A stretch of 64,000 bases of DNA, from NCBI GenBank assembly GCA_022486585.1, contig JAKVKI010000003.1, positions 43,525-107,524 on the forward strand, in the 5' to 3' direction. Made by a program: the position numbers and the translations under genes. Shown here piece by piece: positions 1 to 10,401 of the stretch; the stretch's first letter is position 1, and each line of letters opens with the position of its first letter. The notes under the pieces were generated by a model. That model saw nothing but the letters and a program-made list of their open reading frames with translations. It was not told where the DNA came from and did no database searches. Source of the DNA: Megasphaera sp. (GTDB lineage: Bacteria; Bacillota; Negativicutes; Veillonellales; Megasphaeraceae).

Positions 1-908
1 TCATCGGTATTGCCGCGTCACGTCTCGTAGAAACGTATTATCGGCCGTCTTTGGTCATTGGCATCCATGATGGCATTGGCAAGGGGTCGTGTCGCAGTAT
101 TGCTGGTTTCAATATGTATGAAGCCTTGCAATCAGCCGATGATCTGCTGATCCAATATGGCGGTCATCCGATGGCTGCAGGATTTTCTATTGAACCAGCG
201 CATATTGAAGCTTTTCGGCAGCGCCTGCAGGCTTATGCAGCGGCGCACATGACAGCTGAGGACTATATCCCGTTAGTTCCTATTGATATGCAGGTAGAGC
301 CCAGGGATATTTCGTTGGAGCTGATTACTGAACTTGCGAAATTAGAACCATATGGTATGGGAAACAGCCGTCCTGTTTTTACAGTCAGTCATGCTGTCAT
401 TGAGGAAATTCGGCCTATTGGTAAAGAGAAACAGCATTTACGTTTAGTTGTAACGACAACAGACAATACGCGTCTCCAAGGTGTTGGCTGGTCTATGGCG
501 GATCGTTGTGATGAATTGATCGAAGGCGATACCGTTGATATAGCCTTCCAATTGGAACGTAATGATTTTAATGGCATTTCATCACCCCAGCTTATTATCC
601 AGGATATCCACAGTCCGCAGCTGCCTATTGTGTTGAGCAGAGAGATGATGATACATGTATATATGACGATGAAGAAATTTATTTCTCATGGGGAAATGGC
701 ACTATGGCAGGTGCGCAAACACATCGCTGCTACGGAAGGCGACCGTTGTGAAATCCATACTATGTATGCAGCTATACAGGTCCTGAAGGAAATCGGCGTC
801 ATTGCCGTTTGCCAAAGTGCGGCAGGACCGGCCTATTATTTCCCGCATATATCGGGAAAAATGAACCTGGATACGTCTCCGACGTATAACCGCTACCGTA
901 AGTCCTGA
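1..908 (+). CDS. recJ: Single-stranded-DNA 5'-3' exonuclease RecJ, C-terminal part
   Basis: The reading frame is open from base 3 with no start in the window, so this is the last ~300 residues of a longer protein. The early GIAASRLVETYYRP stretch and the following GIGKGSCRSI are the DHHA1 domain signature of RecJ, and HPMAAGF is the conserved glycine-rich/His part. The remainder is the OB-fold and the C-terminal extension found in Firmicutes RecJ. RecJ degrades ssDNA 5' to 3' in RecF-pathway repair and mismatch repair. The DHH catalytic half lies upstream of the window. It ends 12 bases before relA, the usual recJ-relA order in Firmicutes, so they are probably co-transcribed. Confidence 0.93.
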   Translation, partial: IGIAASRLVETYYRPSLVIGIHDGIGKGSCRSIAGFNMYEALQSADDLLIQYGGHPMAAGFSIEPAHIEAFRQRLQAYAAAHMTAEDYIPLVPIDMQVEPRDISLELITELAKLEPYGMGNSRPVFTVSHAVIEEIRPIGKEKQHLRLVVTTTDNTRLQGVGWSMADRCDELIEGDTVDIAFQLERNDFNGISSPQLIIQDIHSPQLPIVLSREMMIHVYMTMKKFISHGEMALWQVRKHIAATEGDRCEIHTMYAAIQVLKEIGVIAVCQSAAGPAYYFPHISGKMNLDTSPTYNRYRKS

Positions 909-920
909 GGGGGAATTAAT

Positions 921-3119
921 ATGGAATTTAAAGACAAAAATCAAGAGTTCCAGCAACTATTGGATACCATACATAGTTATCAGCCAGATGCCTCTTGTGA
1001 TGATGTGAAAAAAGCATATCATTTGGCTGACGAAGCACATAAAGAACAGCATCGTGTCAGCGGCGAGCCCTATATCCTTCATCCGCTGGCTGTAGCACAG
1101 ATCTTGGCAGAAATGAAAATAGATACGACGACGATTACGGCATCTATTTTGCATGATGTCGTCGAAGACACGGAGTATTCGCTGGAGGACATCAAAAAAT
1201 TATTTGGCAAGGAAGTCGCGTTCCTCGTCGATGGTGTCACTAAATTGAGCCGTCTTGATTATCGTACAAAAGAAGACCAGCAGCTGAACAGTATGCGGAA
1301 AATGTTCCTGGCTATGGCCAAAGATGTCCGCGTCGTGGTCATCAAACTGGCAGACAGACTGCACAATATGAGAACCTTGCGGTATATGCGCAGCGATAAA
1401 CAGAAGCGCATCGCCCAGGAAACATTGGAAATATTTGCGCCGCTGGCACACCGCCTGGGTATTTTTAATATCAAGTGGGAGTTAGAGGATCTGTCTTTTC
1501 GTTATTTGGAACCGGACAAGTATTATGACTTAGTCGACCAAATGAAGCAAAAACGGCATGTGCGCGAAGAAATCGTCAATGAAGCCATTGAAATTTTACG
1601 GAAGTCCCTGACAGAATCGCATATTAAATTTGAAATCAACGGCAGACCTAAACATTTCTATAGCATTTATAAAAAAATGAAAAAGGATAACCGCGATCTG
1701 AGTCAGGTATATGACTTGTATGCCATTCGTATTATCGTTGATACGGTCAAAGATTGTTATGGCGTACTGGGTATTGTCCACAGTTTATGGAAGCCGTTGC
1801 CGTATCGTTTCAAAGATTATATCGCTATGCCGAAGCCTAATAATTATCAATCTCTGCATACCACCGTCATTGGTACGAGAGGGCAGCCTGTCGAAATCCA
1901 GATCCGGACCTGGGAAATGCACCGTGTCGCAGAATACGGTGTTGCAGCGCATTGGCGGTATAAAGAAGGACATGCCAATGCCGGCAAAAATGAATTTGAT
2001 GAAAAAATGGGCTGGCTCCGTAATCTGTTGGAATGGCAGGATACGAGTAATCCTAAGGAATTCGTGAATGCGTTGAAATTAGATGCTTTTTCTGATGAAG
2101 TATTTGTTTTTACGCCGCGCGGAGATGTCATTGATTTGCCGCAAGGGGCTATTCCTATCGATTTTGCGTATCGTATCCATACGGATGTAGGGCACCGGTG
2201 TGTCGGAGCCAAAGTAAACGGAAAAATCGTGCCGCTTGACTATGCATTGAAGAACGGTGATATCGTCGAAGTAATTACCTCGAAGGTCGGTAAGCCCAGT
2301 CTGGACTGGCTGAAAATAGTAGGCAGTTCCGAAAGTCGTTCTAAAATCCGCAGTTGGTTTAAAAAAGAAAACAGAGAAGATAATATCCTAAAGGGCATGG
2401 AAGCATTAGAACGAGAATGCAAACGGCTGGGGCATGACTGGAAAGAGCTCAATAAGGCAGGCCGGCTGGCTAAAGTAGCGAAACAGATGAATGCTGGTTC
2501 TGAAGAAGATCTGGCGGCAGCTGTAGGGTATGGCGGGTTTGCTGTCAATACTGTTCTGATCAAACTCATGGAACTCCATAAAAAGGATATACAGAAGCAA
2601 GAAGAAAAGAATAATCTGGCTGCTGTAGAAAAGTTGAAACCCAAACGGCCTGTTCCTAAAAATGGCACGGGAATCTTGGTCAAGGGAGAACCGGGCTTGT
2701 TAGTTCGTTTGGCCAAATGTTGCAGTCCCGTACCAGGTGATCCTATTATCGGCTTCATTACTCGCGGCCGTGGTGTGTCTGTTCATCGTGCTGATTGTCC
2801 TAATATCAGCAATAGTCAGAATGATGTAGACCGGCTCATCGATGTTGAATGGGATTATGGCGGCAAGGAAAGCTTTGAAGTCAATATGGAAATCGTAGCC
2901 TATGACCGCACGGGTATTATGGCAGAAATCATGGCCTCGTTGGCAGAAATGAAAATAGATATTCTCAGTATGAATGCCAAAGTCAGTGATACGAAGACCG
3001 TTACGATCCATATGGGTGTTAGTATCAAAGATTTAGCTCAATTTGAATTTGTGGCTACGAAAATCCGTCGTTTGAAAGACGTGTATACTGTAGCCCGTTA
3101 TACAGGAGGACAGCAATGA
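921..3119 (+). CDS. relA: Bifunctional (p)ppGpp synthetase/hydrolase, Rel family
   Basis: This is a full-length Rel of 732 residues. The N-terminal HD hydrolase domain carries the H78-D79 pair inside ILHDVVEDT. The synthetase domain follows ([11 protein letters not shown] region, around residues 260-390), then a TGS domain ([13 protein letters not shown], about 395-455), a zinc-finger/helical region with a CCSPVPGD motif, and a C-terminal ACT domain (about 655-732). Both catalytic halves look intact, so it should make and degrade the stringent-response alarmone. The ATG at 921 follows GAGGGGG. The end overlaps the dtd start by four bases (ATGA), indicating translational coupling. Confidence 0.97.
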   Translation: MEFKDKNQEFQQLLDTIHSYQPDASCDDVKKAYHLADEAHKEQHRVSGEPYILHPLAVAQILAEMKIDTTTITASILHDVVEDTEYSLEDIKKLFGKEVAFLVDGVTKLSRLDYRTKEDQQLNSMRKMFLAMAKDVRVVVIKLADRLHNMRTLRYMRSDKQKRIAQETLEIFAPLAHRLGIFNIKWELEDLSFRYLEPDKYYDLVDQMKQKRHVREEIVNEAIEILRKSLTESHIKFEINGRPKHFYSIYKKMKKDNRDLSQVYDLYAIRIIVDTVKDCYGVLGIVHSLWKPLPYRFKDYIAMPKPNNYQSLHTTVIGTRGQPVEIQIRTWEMHRVAEYGVAAHWRYKEGHANAGKNEFDEKMGWLRNLLEWQDTSNPKEFVNALKLDAFSDEVFVFTPRGDVIDLPQGAIPIDFAYRIHTDVGHRCVGAKVNGKIVPLDYALKNGDIVEVITSKVGKPSLDWLKIVGSSESRSKIRSWFKKENREDNILKGMEALERECKRLGHDWKELNKAGRLAKVAKQMNAGSEEDLAAAVGYGGFAVNTVLIKLMELHKKDIQKQEEKNNLAAVEKLKPKRPVPKNGTGILVKGEPGLLVRLAKCCSPVPGDPIIGFITRGRGVSVHRADCPNISNSQNDVDRLIDVEWDYGGKESFEVNMEIVAYDRTGIMAEIMASLAEMKIDILSMNAKVSDTKTVTIHMGVSIKDLAQFEFVATKIRRLKDVYTVARYTGGQQ

Positions 3120-3565
3120 GAGCGGTAGTTCAGCGCACTGCCTATTCGACCGTTTCTTCCGAAGGCGTTGAAACGGGAAAAGCAGGACAAGGATTGACGG
3201 TCCTGCTAGGTGTAGCACCAGATGATGCCGAAGGCGATGTAACATACATGGCTGATAAATGTGTGAATTTACGTATTTTTGAAGATGAGCAAGGCAAATT
3301 GAACCGGTCCCTCCTTGATATAGGCGGGGATATGCTGGTTGTTTCCCAATTCACCTTGTATGGTGATGCCCGACGCGGCCGGCGGCCCAGCTTCACTGGC
3401 GCTGCGCCACCAGAATTGGCAGAGAAACTGTACGGAGAATTTGTTGCAGCTGTACAAGAAAAAGGCATTACCGTAGGAACCGGAAAATTCCGTACTCATA
3501 TGGTAGTGACATTGGCTAACGACGGACCGGTAACGATTCTCTTAGACAGCAGAAAAACATTTTAG
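3116..3565 (+). CDS. dtd: D-aminoacyl-tRNA deacylase
   Basis: This 149-residue protein has the usual DTD length. It contains the SQFTLYGD motif followed by RRGRRPSF, and near the C terminus the NDGPVTI segment that supplies the Gly-cisPro pair used for chiral proofreading. The enzyme removes D-amino acids (and glycine from tRNA-Ala) wrongly attached to tRNA. The start ATG overlaps the relA stop, and the rel-dtd order is conserved in Firmicutes. Confidence 0.96.
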   Translation: MRAVVQRTAYSTVSSEGVETGKAGQGLTVLLGVAPDDAEGDVTYMADKCVNLRIFEDEQGKLNRSLLDIGGDMLVVSQFTLYGDARRGRRPSFTGAAPPELAEKLYGEFVAAVQEKGITVGTGKFRTHMVVTLANDGPVTILLDSRKTF

Positions 3566-3577
3566 GAGGGTATCCCT

Positions 3578-4213
3578 ATGAGTATGAAGTATTTAACTAT
3601 GGCATTAGGACCTATTTCAACAAATTGCTATATCGTTTATGATGCGGAGAGCCTTGATGCAATGGTCATTGATCCGGCGTGGGACTTTAAACGGATCGAA
3701 GCGGCACTGACAGAACATCAATTAAAGCTGCGCCTTATTTATTTGACGCATGGACATGCTGATCATATCGGGGCCTTGCAGGAACTGCGCAATTATTATG
3801 ACATACCGGTGTATATTGGTGCCGGCGATGTCGATTTGATTTCTAATTCCAAGAATAATTTGTCCCTGTTTATGGGGAAAAATATTGAATGCACGTCACC
3901 GGATCATATCGTTCACGAAGGGGATGATATCAAGCTGGGGAGTCTGACCTTTACAGTATTAGAAACACCGGGACATACACCGGGTGGTACCAGCCTGTAT
4001 GGGCAAGGCGTCGTTTTCTCCGGTGATACGTTATTCCGGTATTCTGTCGGCCGTACTGACTTGTATGGCGGTTCGACGCAGCAACTGGTAGATAGTATTA
4101 ATCAAAAATTAATGAAACTGCCTGATGATACAATCGTCCTTACAGGGCATGGCCCGGCTACGCGTATTGGAGATGAACGGAATACGAATCCCTATCTGGA
4201 TGGAGGTTGGTAA
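3578..4213 (+). CDS. MBL-fold metallohydrolase, glyoxalase II-like
   Basis: This 211-residue protein of the metallo-beta-lactamase superfamily has the metal-binding THGHADHIG motif (HxHxDH) near residue 56, then the later ligands in ETPGHTPGG, SGDTLF and TGHGPAT. This short GloB-like form is common in Firmicutes and usually lies just after dtd, as it does here. It would hydrolyse a thioester or similar bond using two metal ions. The true substrate cannot be told from sequence; hydroxyacylglutathione hydrolase activity is only a family guess. GGAGGG precedes the ATG at 3578. Confidence 0.85.
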   Translation: MSMKYLTMALGPISTNCYIVYDAESLDAMVIDPAWDFKRIEAALTEHQLKLRLIYLTHGHADHIGALQELRNYYDIPVYIGAGDVDLISNSKNNLSLFMGKNIECTSPDHIVHEGDDIKLGSLTFTVLETPGHTPGGTSLYGQGVVFSGDTLFRYSVGRTDLYGGSTQQLVDSINQKLMKLPDDTIVLTGHGPATRIGDERNTNPYLDGGW

Positions 4214-4215
4214 CC

Positions 4216-5301
4216 ATGTCCGTCTATAAAGAATCCCAGTTTTGGCTGCGCATCGTTGTGGCAGTCTTTGCTGCTGGTCTCTTTCTGTCGGTTCATGCTG
4301 TGTACTGGCCTGTTATTATTTCGTTGATTTTGACGTTCATCCTTATTCCTGTACGGGATGGCGCCATGAAATTATTCACCAGGCTGACGCATCGTCACTT
4401 GCCGGTGGATATAGCTATTTTGATTTCGTTCGTTGTTTTCGTCATTGTCATGGGCGGATTGACGAATGTTATCTTAAAGCCTCTCGTCGTACAGGTGAAT
4501 TTATTGGCAGCGAATTTTAATAACCTTGTTGACCAGACAGCATCCATTGCTGTTCAATTGGAAAATGAGCAGACGCAATTCTATATTCCCGATCAGGTCA
4601 AGAGCGTCATCAACGATACATTCACAAAAATTGGCAACTATGGTGTAGACGGCATATCGAATCTTGTTAAATCTGTTTTTGCTATTGCCGGAACCGTAGT
4701 CGAGTTTTTTGTCGTACCTATTATTACGTTTTATTTTATGAAGGACGGGAAAAAAATGGTACAGTCCTTCGTCAGCATCTATCCTGGTGTCTATCAAATC
4801 CAGCTGACAGGACTGTTCCGTGAAATCCAGGAAGTCCTGAGCCGCTATATTCGGGGACAGCTCCTGATGAGTTGCATCATTGCGACATTGACCTTTTTCG
4901 GCATGTGGGCTCTTGGCGTCCCGTATCCCATGGTTATCGGTCTTCTGGCAGCCATTACGGAATGGATACCGATCGTTGGGCCAATCGTTGGAGCCGTACC
5001 GGCCATTTTGCTCGGTGCGACTGTAGATCTGGCGTTGGCTGTGAAAGTGCTGATTTTCTATATTGTCATTCAGCAGGTCGACAGTCATCTCATTATGCCT
5101 CAGGTCATGGGAGCTATTATTAGTCTCCATCCAGTCGTCATCGTCCTAGCTCTCTTAGTGAGCGGAACGCTTTTCGGCATTGCCGGCATGATTCTGACCG
5201 TACCGGCTACGGCAGTATTACAAATCCTGTGCAAGCATTTATGGTTCTATAATTCGTATAAAGAAAAGGCGTTGAATACAAATGGAAACAACTACAACTG
5301 A
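4216..5301 (+). CDS. AI-2E family transporter (PerM/YdiK-like membrane protein)
   Basis: This membrane protein of about 361 residues has several hydrophobic segments at the N terminus, a soluble middle part (about 90-150), and a C-terminal membrane block containing the family-typical ITEWIPIVGPIVGAVPAI stretch and a VDSHLIMPQVMG segment. Family members export the signal AI-2 or act as ion antiporters; which applies here is unknown. I take the ATG at 4216 because GGAGG ends 9 bases upstream; a TTG at 4207 lies directly on that site and is unlikely. It overlaps fur by 20 bases. Confidence 0.85.
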   Translation: MSVYKESQFWLRIVVAVFAAGLFLSVHAVYWPVIISLILTFILIPVRDGAMKLFTRLTHRHLPVDIAILISFVVFVIVMGGLTNVILKPLVVQVNLLAANFNNLVDQTASIAVQLENEQTQFYIPDQVKSVINDTFTKIGNYGVDGISNLVKSVFAIAGTVVEFFVVPIITFYFMKDGKKMVQSFVSIYPGVYQIQLTGLFREIQEVLSRYIRGQLLMSCIIATLTFFGMWALGVPYPMVIGLLAAITEWIPIVGPIVGAVPAILLGATVDLALAVKVLIFYIVIQQVDSHLIMPQVMGAIISLHPVVIVLALLVSGTLFGIAGMILTVPATAVLQILCKHLWFYNSYKEKALNTNGNNYN

Positions 5302-5827
5302 TCCTAGCGTAAGAGAAACCAATAGAGAAGAAGTTATGAATCTCATGATGAAACGTATGAAAGATAAGATCAAAGATAAGAAATATAAGATGACCTCGCA
5401 GCGGCAAGTTATTTTGCGGGCGTTTGTCGATAGCAATATCCGTCACATGAGTGCTGAAGAAGTATTTGAACGAGTTAAAAAAGTAGCTCCTGATATTGGT
5501 CTGGCTACGGTATATCGTACACTCGATTTGTTCACGACCATGGATCTGTTAAAAAAACTGGACTTTGATGATGGTTGCAGCCGTTATGAATTGAACGATC
5601 ATGAAGATGAAGGCCATTTCCATCATCATCTTATTTGCCTGGGCTGTGGGAAAGTATGGGAATGCAAAGACGATTTATTGGAAACACTGGAATCGATCTT
5701 GCAGAAGCGCCTTCATTTTGAAACGGTGGACCACCAGCTAAAAGTCTATGGATACTGTGAAGAATGCCAGAAAAAACGGGCTGCTGAAGCAGCTGCTGAA
5801 AAGGCTCGGCATGAAAACGAAGAGTAG
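5282..5827 (+). CDS. fur: Fur family metal-responsive transcriptional regulator
   Basis: This is a 181-residue Fur-fold repressor. The winged helix carries the TSQRQVILRAF and IGLATVYRTLDLF motifs. The His-rich GHFHHHLICLGCGKVWEC part and two CxxC pairs (C119/C122 and C159/C162) form the structural zinc site. It is probably Fur itself or a close paralogue such as PerR or Zur; the sequence alone does not settle which metal is sensed. The first ~18 residues before MNLMMKRMK are poorly conserved, so translation could begin at the ATG at 5336 instead. It overlaps both neighbours. Confidence 0.88.
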   Translation: METTTTDPSVRETNREEVMNLMMKRMKDKIKDKKYKMTSQRQVILRAFVDSNIRHMSAEEVFERVKKVAPDIGLATVYRTLDLFTTMDLLKKLDFDDGCSRYELNDHEDEGHFHHHLICLGCGKVWECKDDLLETLESILQKRLHFETVDHQLKVYGYCEECQKKRAAEAAAEKARHENEE

Positions 5828-7274
5828 ACAAGATTTTGCTTATACCTATAGCGGTCCAGCGGCGTACCATTCCTGGGTAGGGCAGATCATGGCAACGCTG
5901 GGATATACTGGCGGACATGAAGATCGCCAGGTCGGCGCTGTTGTCCGTATGGCTATGAGGGAAGGGCATCTGTCGATTTCCTGTGATTTTGAACAGTGGC
6001 ATTCTGAAGCGACGCTTTTGCGGGCTGATGCAGTGCGCAATGATGTCAAGGACTGCCTTATTCATTGGCATAGCAGAGCGTATGGGGTGCCACTCAGCCA
6101 ATGGGGCACCCTTATCGGTGTCAGACCGACAAAACTGGTGCACCATCTGTTTGATCAAGGTATGGATAGTGCCGGAGCGGCAGCGTACTTGTGCCGTATG
6201 TACCAGGTGCAGGCGGAAACGGCAGAGCGACTCGTTCACATGGCAGAAATACAGCGACCGTATGTGCGGCCTCATGCCCATACGGTCGCATTGTATATTG
6301 GCATACCGTTTTGTCCCAGCCACTGTTTGTACTGTTCTTTTCCGTCTCGTCTCGTTGGTGTGGAGACTGGGGAGAACCTGCATCGGTTTGCTGAAGCACT
6401 GGTGACCGATATAGGTAATATCCACGAGTTATGTCGTCAGTACGGGCTTACAGTGAGTACTATATATGTCGGCGGAGGTACGCCGACGTGTTTGCCTACA
6501 GATGTGCTGGAACGTATCCTCAAGGCGATACAGGTGTTTCTGCCAGCGACAGAGTACACCGTCGAGGCCGGCCGTCCGGATACGGTGACGCCGGCCATAC
6601 TGCAGCTGTTGCGTCAGTATGGTGTAGACCGTATCAGCGTTAATCCGCAGACGATGCAGCAACGCATCCTCAATGCCCTGGGCCGGCGGCATCGGGTTGA
6701 TGATATTTACCGGATGTACAATCAGACAAAACAAATCGGTTTTCCCGTTGTCAACATGGATTTTATTGCCGGTCTTCCTGGTCAAACCATAGAAGATATG
6801 CAGGAAAATATGAAAATAGTTTGCCAACTGGCCCCGGAAAATGTTACAATTCATACGTTAGCATTAAAAAAAGGGGCTCCTTTATTTCATCATCCGTTGC
6901 GGCGCGAAATTCCGTCGGAACAGGTGACGGCGCAGATGCTCCATGTATGCCGTCACGTTTTGGTGAAGCAGGGGTATATCCCGTATTATTTGTACCGGCA
7001 GAAATACATGGCGGCTACCTTTGCTAATGTAGGGTACGCGTTGCCAGGTACGCTTGGTGTATATAATATTGAAATGATGGAAGAGAGACAAACCGTATTG
7101 GCTGCCGGTCCCGGCGGTGCTACGAAGTTCCTCTTGCCTGACCATCACAGCCTGAGCAAGCTCTATATGCCCAAAGAAATAGATAGATACGTACAGGCGC
7201 TGCCTCAAAATATGGCGCGGCGTCACCATTTGTGCGCTAACATATATGGAGGAGAGGATTTGGAATGGCAATAA
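5811..7274 (+). CDS. hemZ: Coproporphyrinogen dehydrogenase-like radical SAM protein HemZ
   Basis: This 487-residue radical SAM enzyme has the CPSHCLYC cluster-binding motif (Cys168, 172, 175), the glycine-rich YVGGGTPT, and the RISVNPQT and DFIAGLPGQT motifs of the HemN/HemW class. The ~165-residue N-terminal extension is typical of Firmicutes HemZ. Its family name implies oxygen-independent coproporphyrinogen III oxidation, but no haem genes lie nearby and the function of HemZ is not firmly established. The ATG at 5811 has AAAAGG upstream and overlaps the fur end; in-frame codons back to 5748 are unlikely to be translated. Confidence 0.87.
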   Translation: MKTKSRQDFAYTYSGPAAYHSWVGQIMATLGYTGGHEDRQVGAVVRMAMREGHLSISCDFEQWHSEATLLRADAVRNDVKDCLIHWHSRAYGVPLSQWGTLIGVRPTKLVHHLFDQGMDSAGAAAYLCRMYQVQAETAERLVHMAEIQRPYVRPHAHTVALYIGIPFCPSHCLYCSFPSRLVGVETGENLHRFAEALVTDIGNIHELCRQYGLTVSTIYVGGGTPTCLPTDVLERILKAIQVFLPATEYTVEAGRPDTVTPAILQLLRQYGVDRISVNPQTMQQRILNALGRRHRVDDIYRMYNQTKQIGFPVVNMDFIAGLPGQTIEDMQENMKIVCQLAPENVTIHTLALKKGAPLFHHPLRREIPSEQVTAQMLHVCRHVLVKQGYIPYYLYRQKYMAATFANVGYALPGTLGVYNIEMMEERQTVLAAGPGGATKFLLPDHHSLSKLYMPKEIDRYVQALPQNMARRHHLCANIYGGEDLEWQ

Positions 7275-8530
7275 CGGCACCGAGAGGTACACAAGATTTT
7301 TTGCCGGAACAAACGGCAGAATGGCAGATGTTAGAAGCAAAGATCCGTCATATCTGTTCATTGTATGGTTTTGGCGAAATTCGTACCCCTATGTTTGAAA
7401 GCACGGAATTATTTTTACGGGGCATCGGTGAAACGACCGATGTCGTTACTAAAGAAATGTATACGTTTAATGACCGTGGCGGCCGCAGCATGACGTTGCG
7501 TCCGGAAAATACGGCTTCTGTCGTGCGGGCTTTTTTGGAACATAAATTGTATGGTGAACAAAAAGTCCATAAATTCTATTATATGGGGCCCATGTTCCGT
7601 CATGACAGACCGCAGGCCGGTCGGTACCGTCAGTTCAACCAATTCGGTATTGAAGAAATAGGCTCTAAGGATCCTGCCGTTGATGCTGAAATCATTGCAA
7701 TGGCATTTCAGCTCTTTCACGAACTGGGCTTGAACGACTTAGTGCTCCATATCAATTCTGTAGGCTGTCCGAAATGTCGTCCTGTATATCGGCAGAAGCT
7801 GCTTGATTTTTTTGCTGATAAAAAGGACCAGCTCTGTGAAGACTGCCAGACCCGTTTGGAAAAGAACCCGTTGCGTGTATTAGACTGCAAAGAAGACGGC
7901 GAAAAAATGATGGCTCTAGGCGTTCCGCAGATTACGGACAATCTTTGTGATGATTGTAAGGAACACTTTGCCAAAGTGCAAGAATACTTGACTAAAGTCG
8001 GTATTTCCTATGAATTGGATCCGCGTCTTGTACGGGGACTTGATTATTATACGAATACGGCCTTTGAAATCATGTATGCTCCTTTAGGTGCACAGAGCAC
8101 CGTTTGTGGTGGTGGCCGTTACGACGGTCTCATTGAAGAAGTAGGTGGCCCGTCTACACCGGGAATGGGCTTTGCCATCGGCATGGAACGACTTTTGCTG
8201 ACCTTGAAGGAACAGCAGCTCCTGCCGCCGCCGCCAAAGAATCAGCCGTTGTTCATCGTCGCTCTTGGCGATGCGGCGAAAATGAAAGCCTTTGAACTGC
8301 AGCAACAGCTTCGTGCTCATGATGTGTATGCCGAAATCGACCTCATGGGTCGCAGCATGAAAGGCCAAATGAAGTCAGCTAATAAGCTTGAAGCTGATTA
8401 TACCGTCATCATTGGCGATGATGAATTGGCCAAGGGCCAGGTCCAAGTACGTAATATGGCCACTAAAGAACAAGTCAGCGTTCCCCTTGATGGGATTGTT
8501 GCATATATGGAAACAAAGAAGAAGGGATGA
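7265..8530 (+). CDS. hisS: Histidyl-tRNA synthetase
   Basis: This 421-residue class II synthetase has motif 2 around YYMGPMFRHDRPQAGRYRQF and the histidine-specific LVRGLDYYTNTAFE and GGGRYDGL motifs. The C-terminal HGTP anticodon domain is present. It attaches histidine to tRNA-His. It starts inside the last codons of hemZ after a GGAGGAGAGG site and is followed 7 bases later by aspS, the common hisS-aspS pair. I saw no T-box before it. Confidence 0.97.
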   Translation: MAITAPRGTQDFLPEQTAEWQMLEAKIRHICSLYGFGEIRTPMFESTELFLRGIGETTDVVTKEMYTFNDRGGRSMTLRPENTASVVRAFLEHKLYGEQKVHKFYYMGPMFRHDRPQAGRYRQFNQFGIEEIGSKDPAVDAEIIAMAFQLFHELGLNDLVLHINSVGCPKCRPVYRQKLLDFFADKKDQLCEDCQTRLEKNPLRVLDCKEDGEKMMALGVPQITDNLCDDCKEHFAKVQEYLTKVGISYELDPRLVRGLDYYTNTAFEIMYAPLGAQSTVCGGGRYDGLIEEVGGPSTPGMGFAIGMERLLLTLKEQQLLPPPPKNQPLFIVALGDAAKMKAFELQQQLRAHDVYAEIDLMGRSMKGQMKSANKLEADYTVIIGDDELAKGQVQVRNMATKEQVSVPLDGIVAYMETKKKG

Positions 8531-8537
8531 TTTACTT

Positions 8538-10331
8538 ATGGATACAATGGAAGGGTTACACCGCTCGCAGTACTGCGCTGAAGTCGCTGAAGCGGAAACT
8601 GGCAAAGAAGTCGTTTTATGCGGCTGGGTCGAACGACGTCGTGACCATGGTGGATTGATTTTCATTGATCTCCGTGACCGCACCGGTATCGTACAGGTTG
8701 TTGCATCACCGGATTATGAACAAGAAGCTTTTACGAAAGCAGAACAGGTCCGCACAGAATACGTGCTGGCTATACGGGGCGTTGTCCGTCTTCGTGATAA
8801 AGATACGATCAATCCGAAGATGAAGACCGGTACGATCGAAATCCGTTGCGAAGAAATGCGTATTCTCAACTCGTCCAAGACGCCGCCGTTCTACATTGAA
8901 GATAATGTAGATGTCGATGAAAAAATTCGTCTTAAATACCGCTACCTCGATCTGCGCCGGCCGGAAATGCAGAATAACCTCATTATGCGCCATAAAGTAA
9001 AACATGCCATGCGTACATTCCTCAACGAACACGGGTTCATTGATATTGAAACGCCGGAATTGTGCAAGAGCACGCCTGAAGGCGCTCGTGACTATCTCGT
9101 ACCGAGTCGTGTCAACGATGGTAAATTTTATGCACTTCCCCAATCACCGCAGTTGTTTAAACAGCTTCTCATGATATCCGGTATGGACCGGTATTATCAG
9201 ATCGCCCGCTGCTTCCGTGATGAAGACTTGCGTGCAGACCGTCAGCCTGAATTCACACAGCTGGATATGGAAATGTCCTTTATGAACCAAGACGATATCT
9301 TGGAACTGACAGAACAGATGGTACGGTATATTTTCAAGGATACCCTGGGCCATGACGTGGTCTTGCCGATTCATCGGATGACTTGGGACTATGCAATGGA
9401 AAACTATGGTTCTGATAAACCGGATCTCCGTTTTGATATGAAATTCACCGATATTACGGATCTCGTCCGTAATACGCAGTTCAAGGTATTCAAGAACGTT
9501 ATCGATAACGGCGGCCAGGTGAAAGCTATCAATGTTAAGGGCTATGCCGGCATTCCCCGTCGTGAATTAGATGGCCTCGTTGAATACGTATCCCATTATG
9601 GTGCTAAAGGTCTGGCATGGATTTGCTTCATGGAAGACGGCACGCTCAAATCGCAGGTCAAGAAATTCCTTGGTGAAGATACGCTGGCAGCGATTGGACA
9701 GAAATGTGCCAGCGAAAAAGGCGATTTAGTGCTCATGATTGCTGATAAGCCTGCTGTTGTTGCGGCTTCGCTTGGTGAACTTCGTAAAGAAATGGCTCGT
9801 CGGACGAACCTGATCAATGAAGATGAATTTGCGTTTACGTGGGTCGTTGATTTCCCCATGTTCGAATATAGTGAAGAAGAAAAACGTTTCGTTGCTATGC
9901 ATCATCCGTTCACAGCACCTCGTGACGAAGATCTCGATAAGTTGGAAACCGATCCGGCACATGTCTATGCCAAGGCCTATGACTTGGTCCTTAATGGTGT
10001 TGAATTAGGCGGCGGCTCCTTGCGTATTTATCAGCCAGATATTCAACAGCGCGTTTTCAAAGCTATCGGGCTGACACCGGAAGAAGCAAATCAGAAATTC
10101 GGCTTCCTGCTCCGTGCCTTTGAATATGGTGCACCGCCCCATGGCGGCCTGGCATTTGGTTTGGATCGTATGATTATGCTGATGTTGAAGCGTAAATCTA
10201 TTCGTGATGTCATCGCTTTCCCGAAGACACAGAATGCGATCGATCCAATGAGTGAAGCACCGTCTCCGGTTACGAAGAAGCAGCTCCACGAATTGCACAT
10301 CCAGGTTGAAGAAAACCTCGTGTCGAAATAA
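8538..10331 (+). CDS. aspS: Aspartyl-tRNA synthetase
   Basis: This 597-residue class IIb synthetase begins with an OB-fold anticodon domain (VLCGWVERRRDHGG). It then has the catalytic core with RYLDLRRPEMQ, QSPQLFKQLLMISG, RCFRDEDLRADRQPEFTQLD, and motif 3 GGLAFGLDRM. The GAD insertion domain makes it the large bacterial type. The frame stays open upstream to 8388 inside hisS, but the ATG at 8538 has a GAAGGGA site and begins the conserved sequence. It may aminoacylate only Asp or also tRNA-Asn; no gatCAB lies in the window to help decide. Confidence 0.96.
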   Translation: MDTMEGLHRSQYCAEVAEAETGKEVVLCGWVERRRDHGGLIFIDLRDRTGIVQVVASPDYEQEAFTKAEQVRTEYVLAIRGVVRLRDKDTINPKMKTGTIEIRCEEMRILNSSKTPPFYIEDNVDVDEKIRLKYRYLDLRRPEMQNNLIMRHKVKHAMRTFLNEHGFIDIETPELCKSTPEGARDYLVPSRVNDGKFYALPQSPQLFKQLLMISGMDRYYQIARCFRDEDLRADRQPEFTQLDMEMSFMNQDDILELTEQMVRYIFKDTLGHDVVLPIHRMTWDYAMENYGSDKPDLRFDMKFTDITDLVRNTQFKVFKNVIDNGGQVKAINVKGYAGIPRRELDGLVEYVSHYGAKGLAWICFMEDGTLKSQVKKFLGEDTLAAIGQKCASEKGDLVLMIADKPAVVAASLGELRKEMARRTNLINEDEFAFTWVVDFPMFEYSEEEKRFVAMHHPFTAPRDEDLDKLETDPAHVYAKAYDLVLNGVELGGGSLRIYQPDIQQRVFKAIGLTPEEANQKFGFLLRAFEYGAPPHGGLAFGLDRMIMLMLKRKSIRDVIAFPKTQNAIDPMSEAPSPVTKKQLHELHIQVEENLVSK

Positions 10332-10345
10332 AGTGCGACCAGAAG

Positions 10346-10386
10346 AAAAGGTATCGGACATTGGTTCCGGTACCTTTTTGTTTTCA
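10346..10386 (+). terminator. Intrinsic terminator after aspS
   Basis: A 13-base stem (10346-10358 with 10366-10378, one G-T pair) has a 7-base loop and runs into CTTTTTGTTTTC. It closes the recJ-to-aspS run. Confidence 0.9.
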
Positions 10387-10401
10387 TAAAAGGAGAACAC
10401 C

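Noticed and set aside
8388..8537. Longer N terminus for AspRS
   Set aside because: It lies inside hisS and precedes a good ribosome site and ATG at 8538 where conservation starts.
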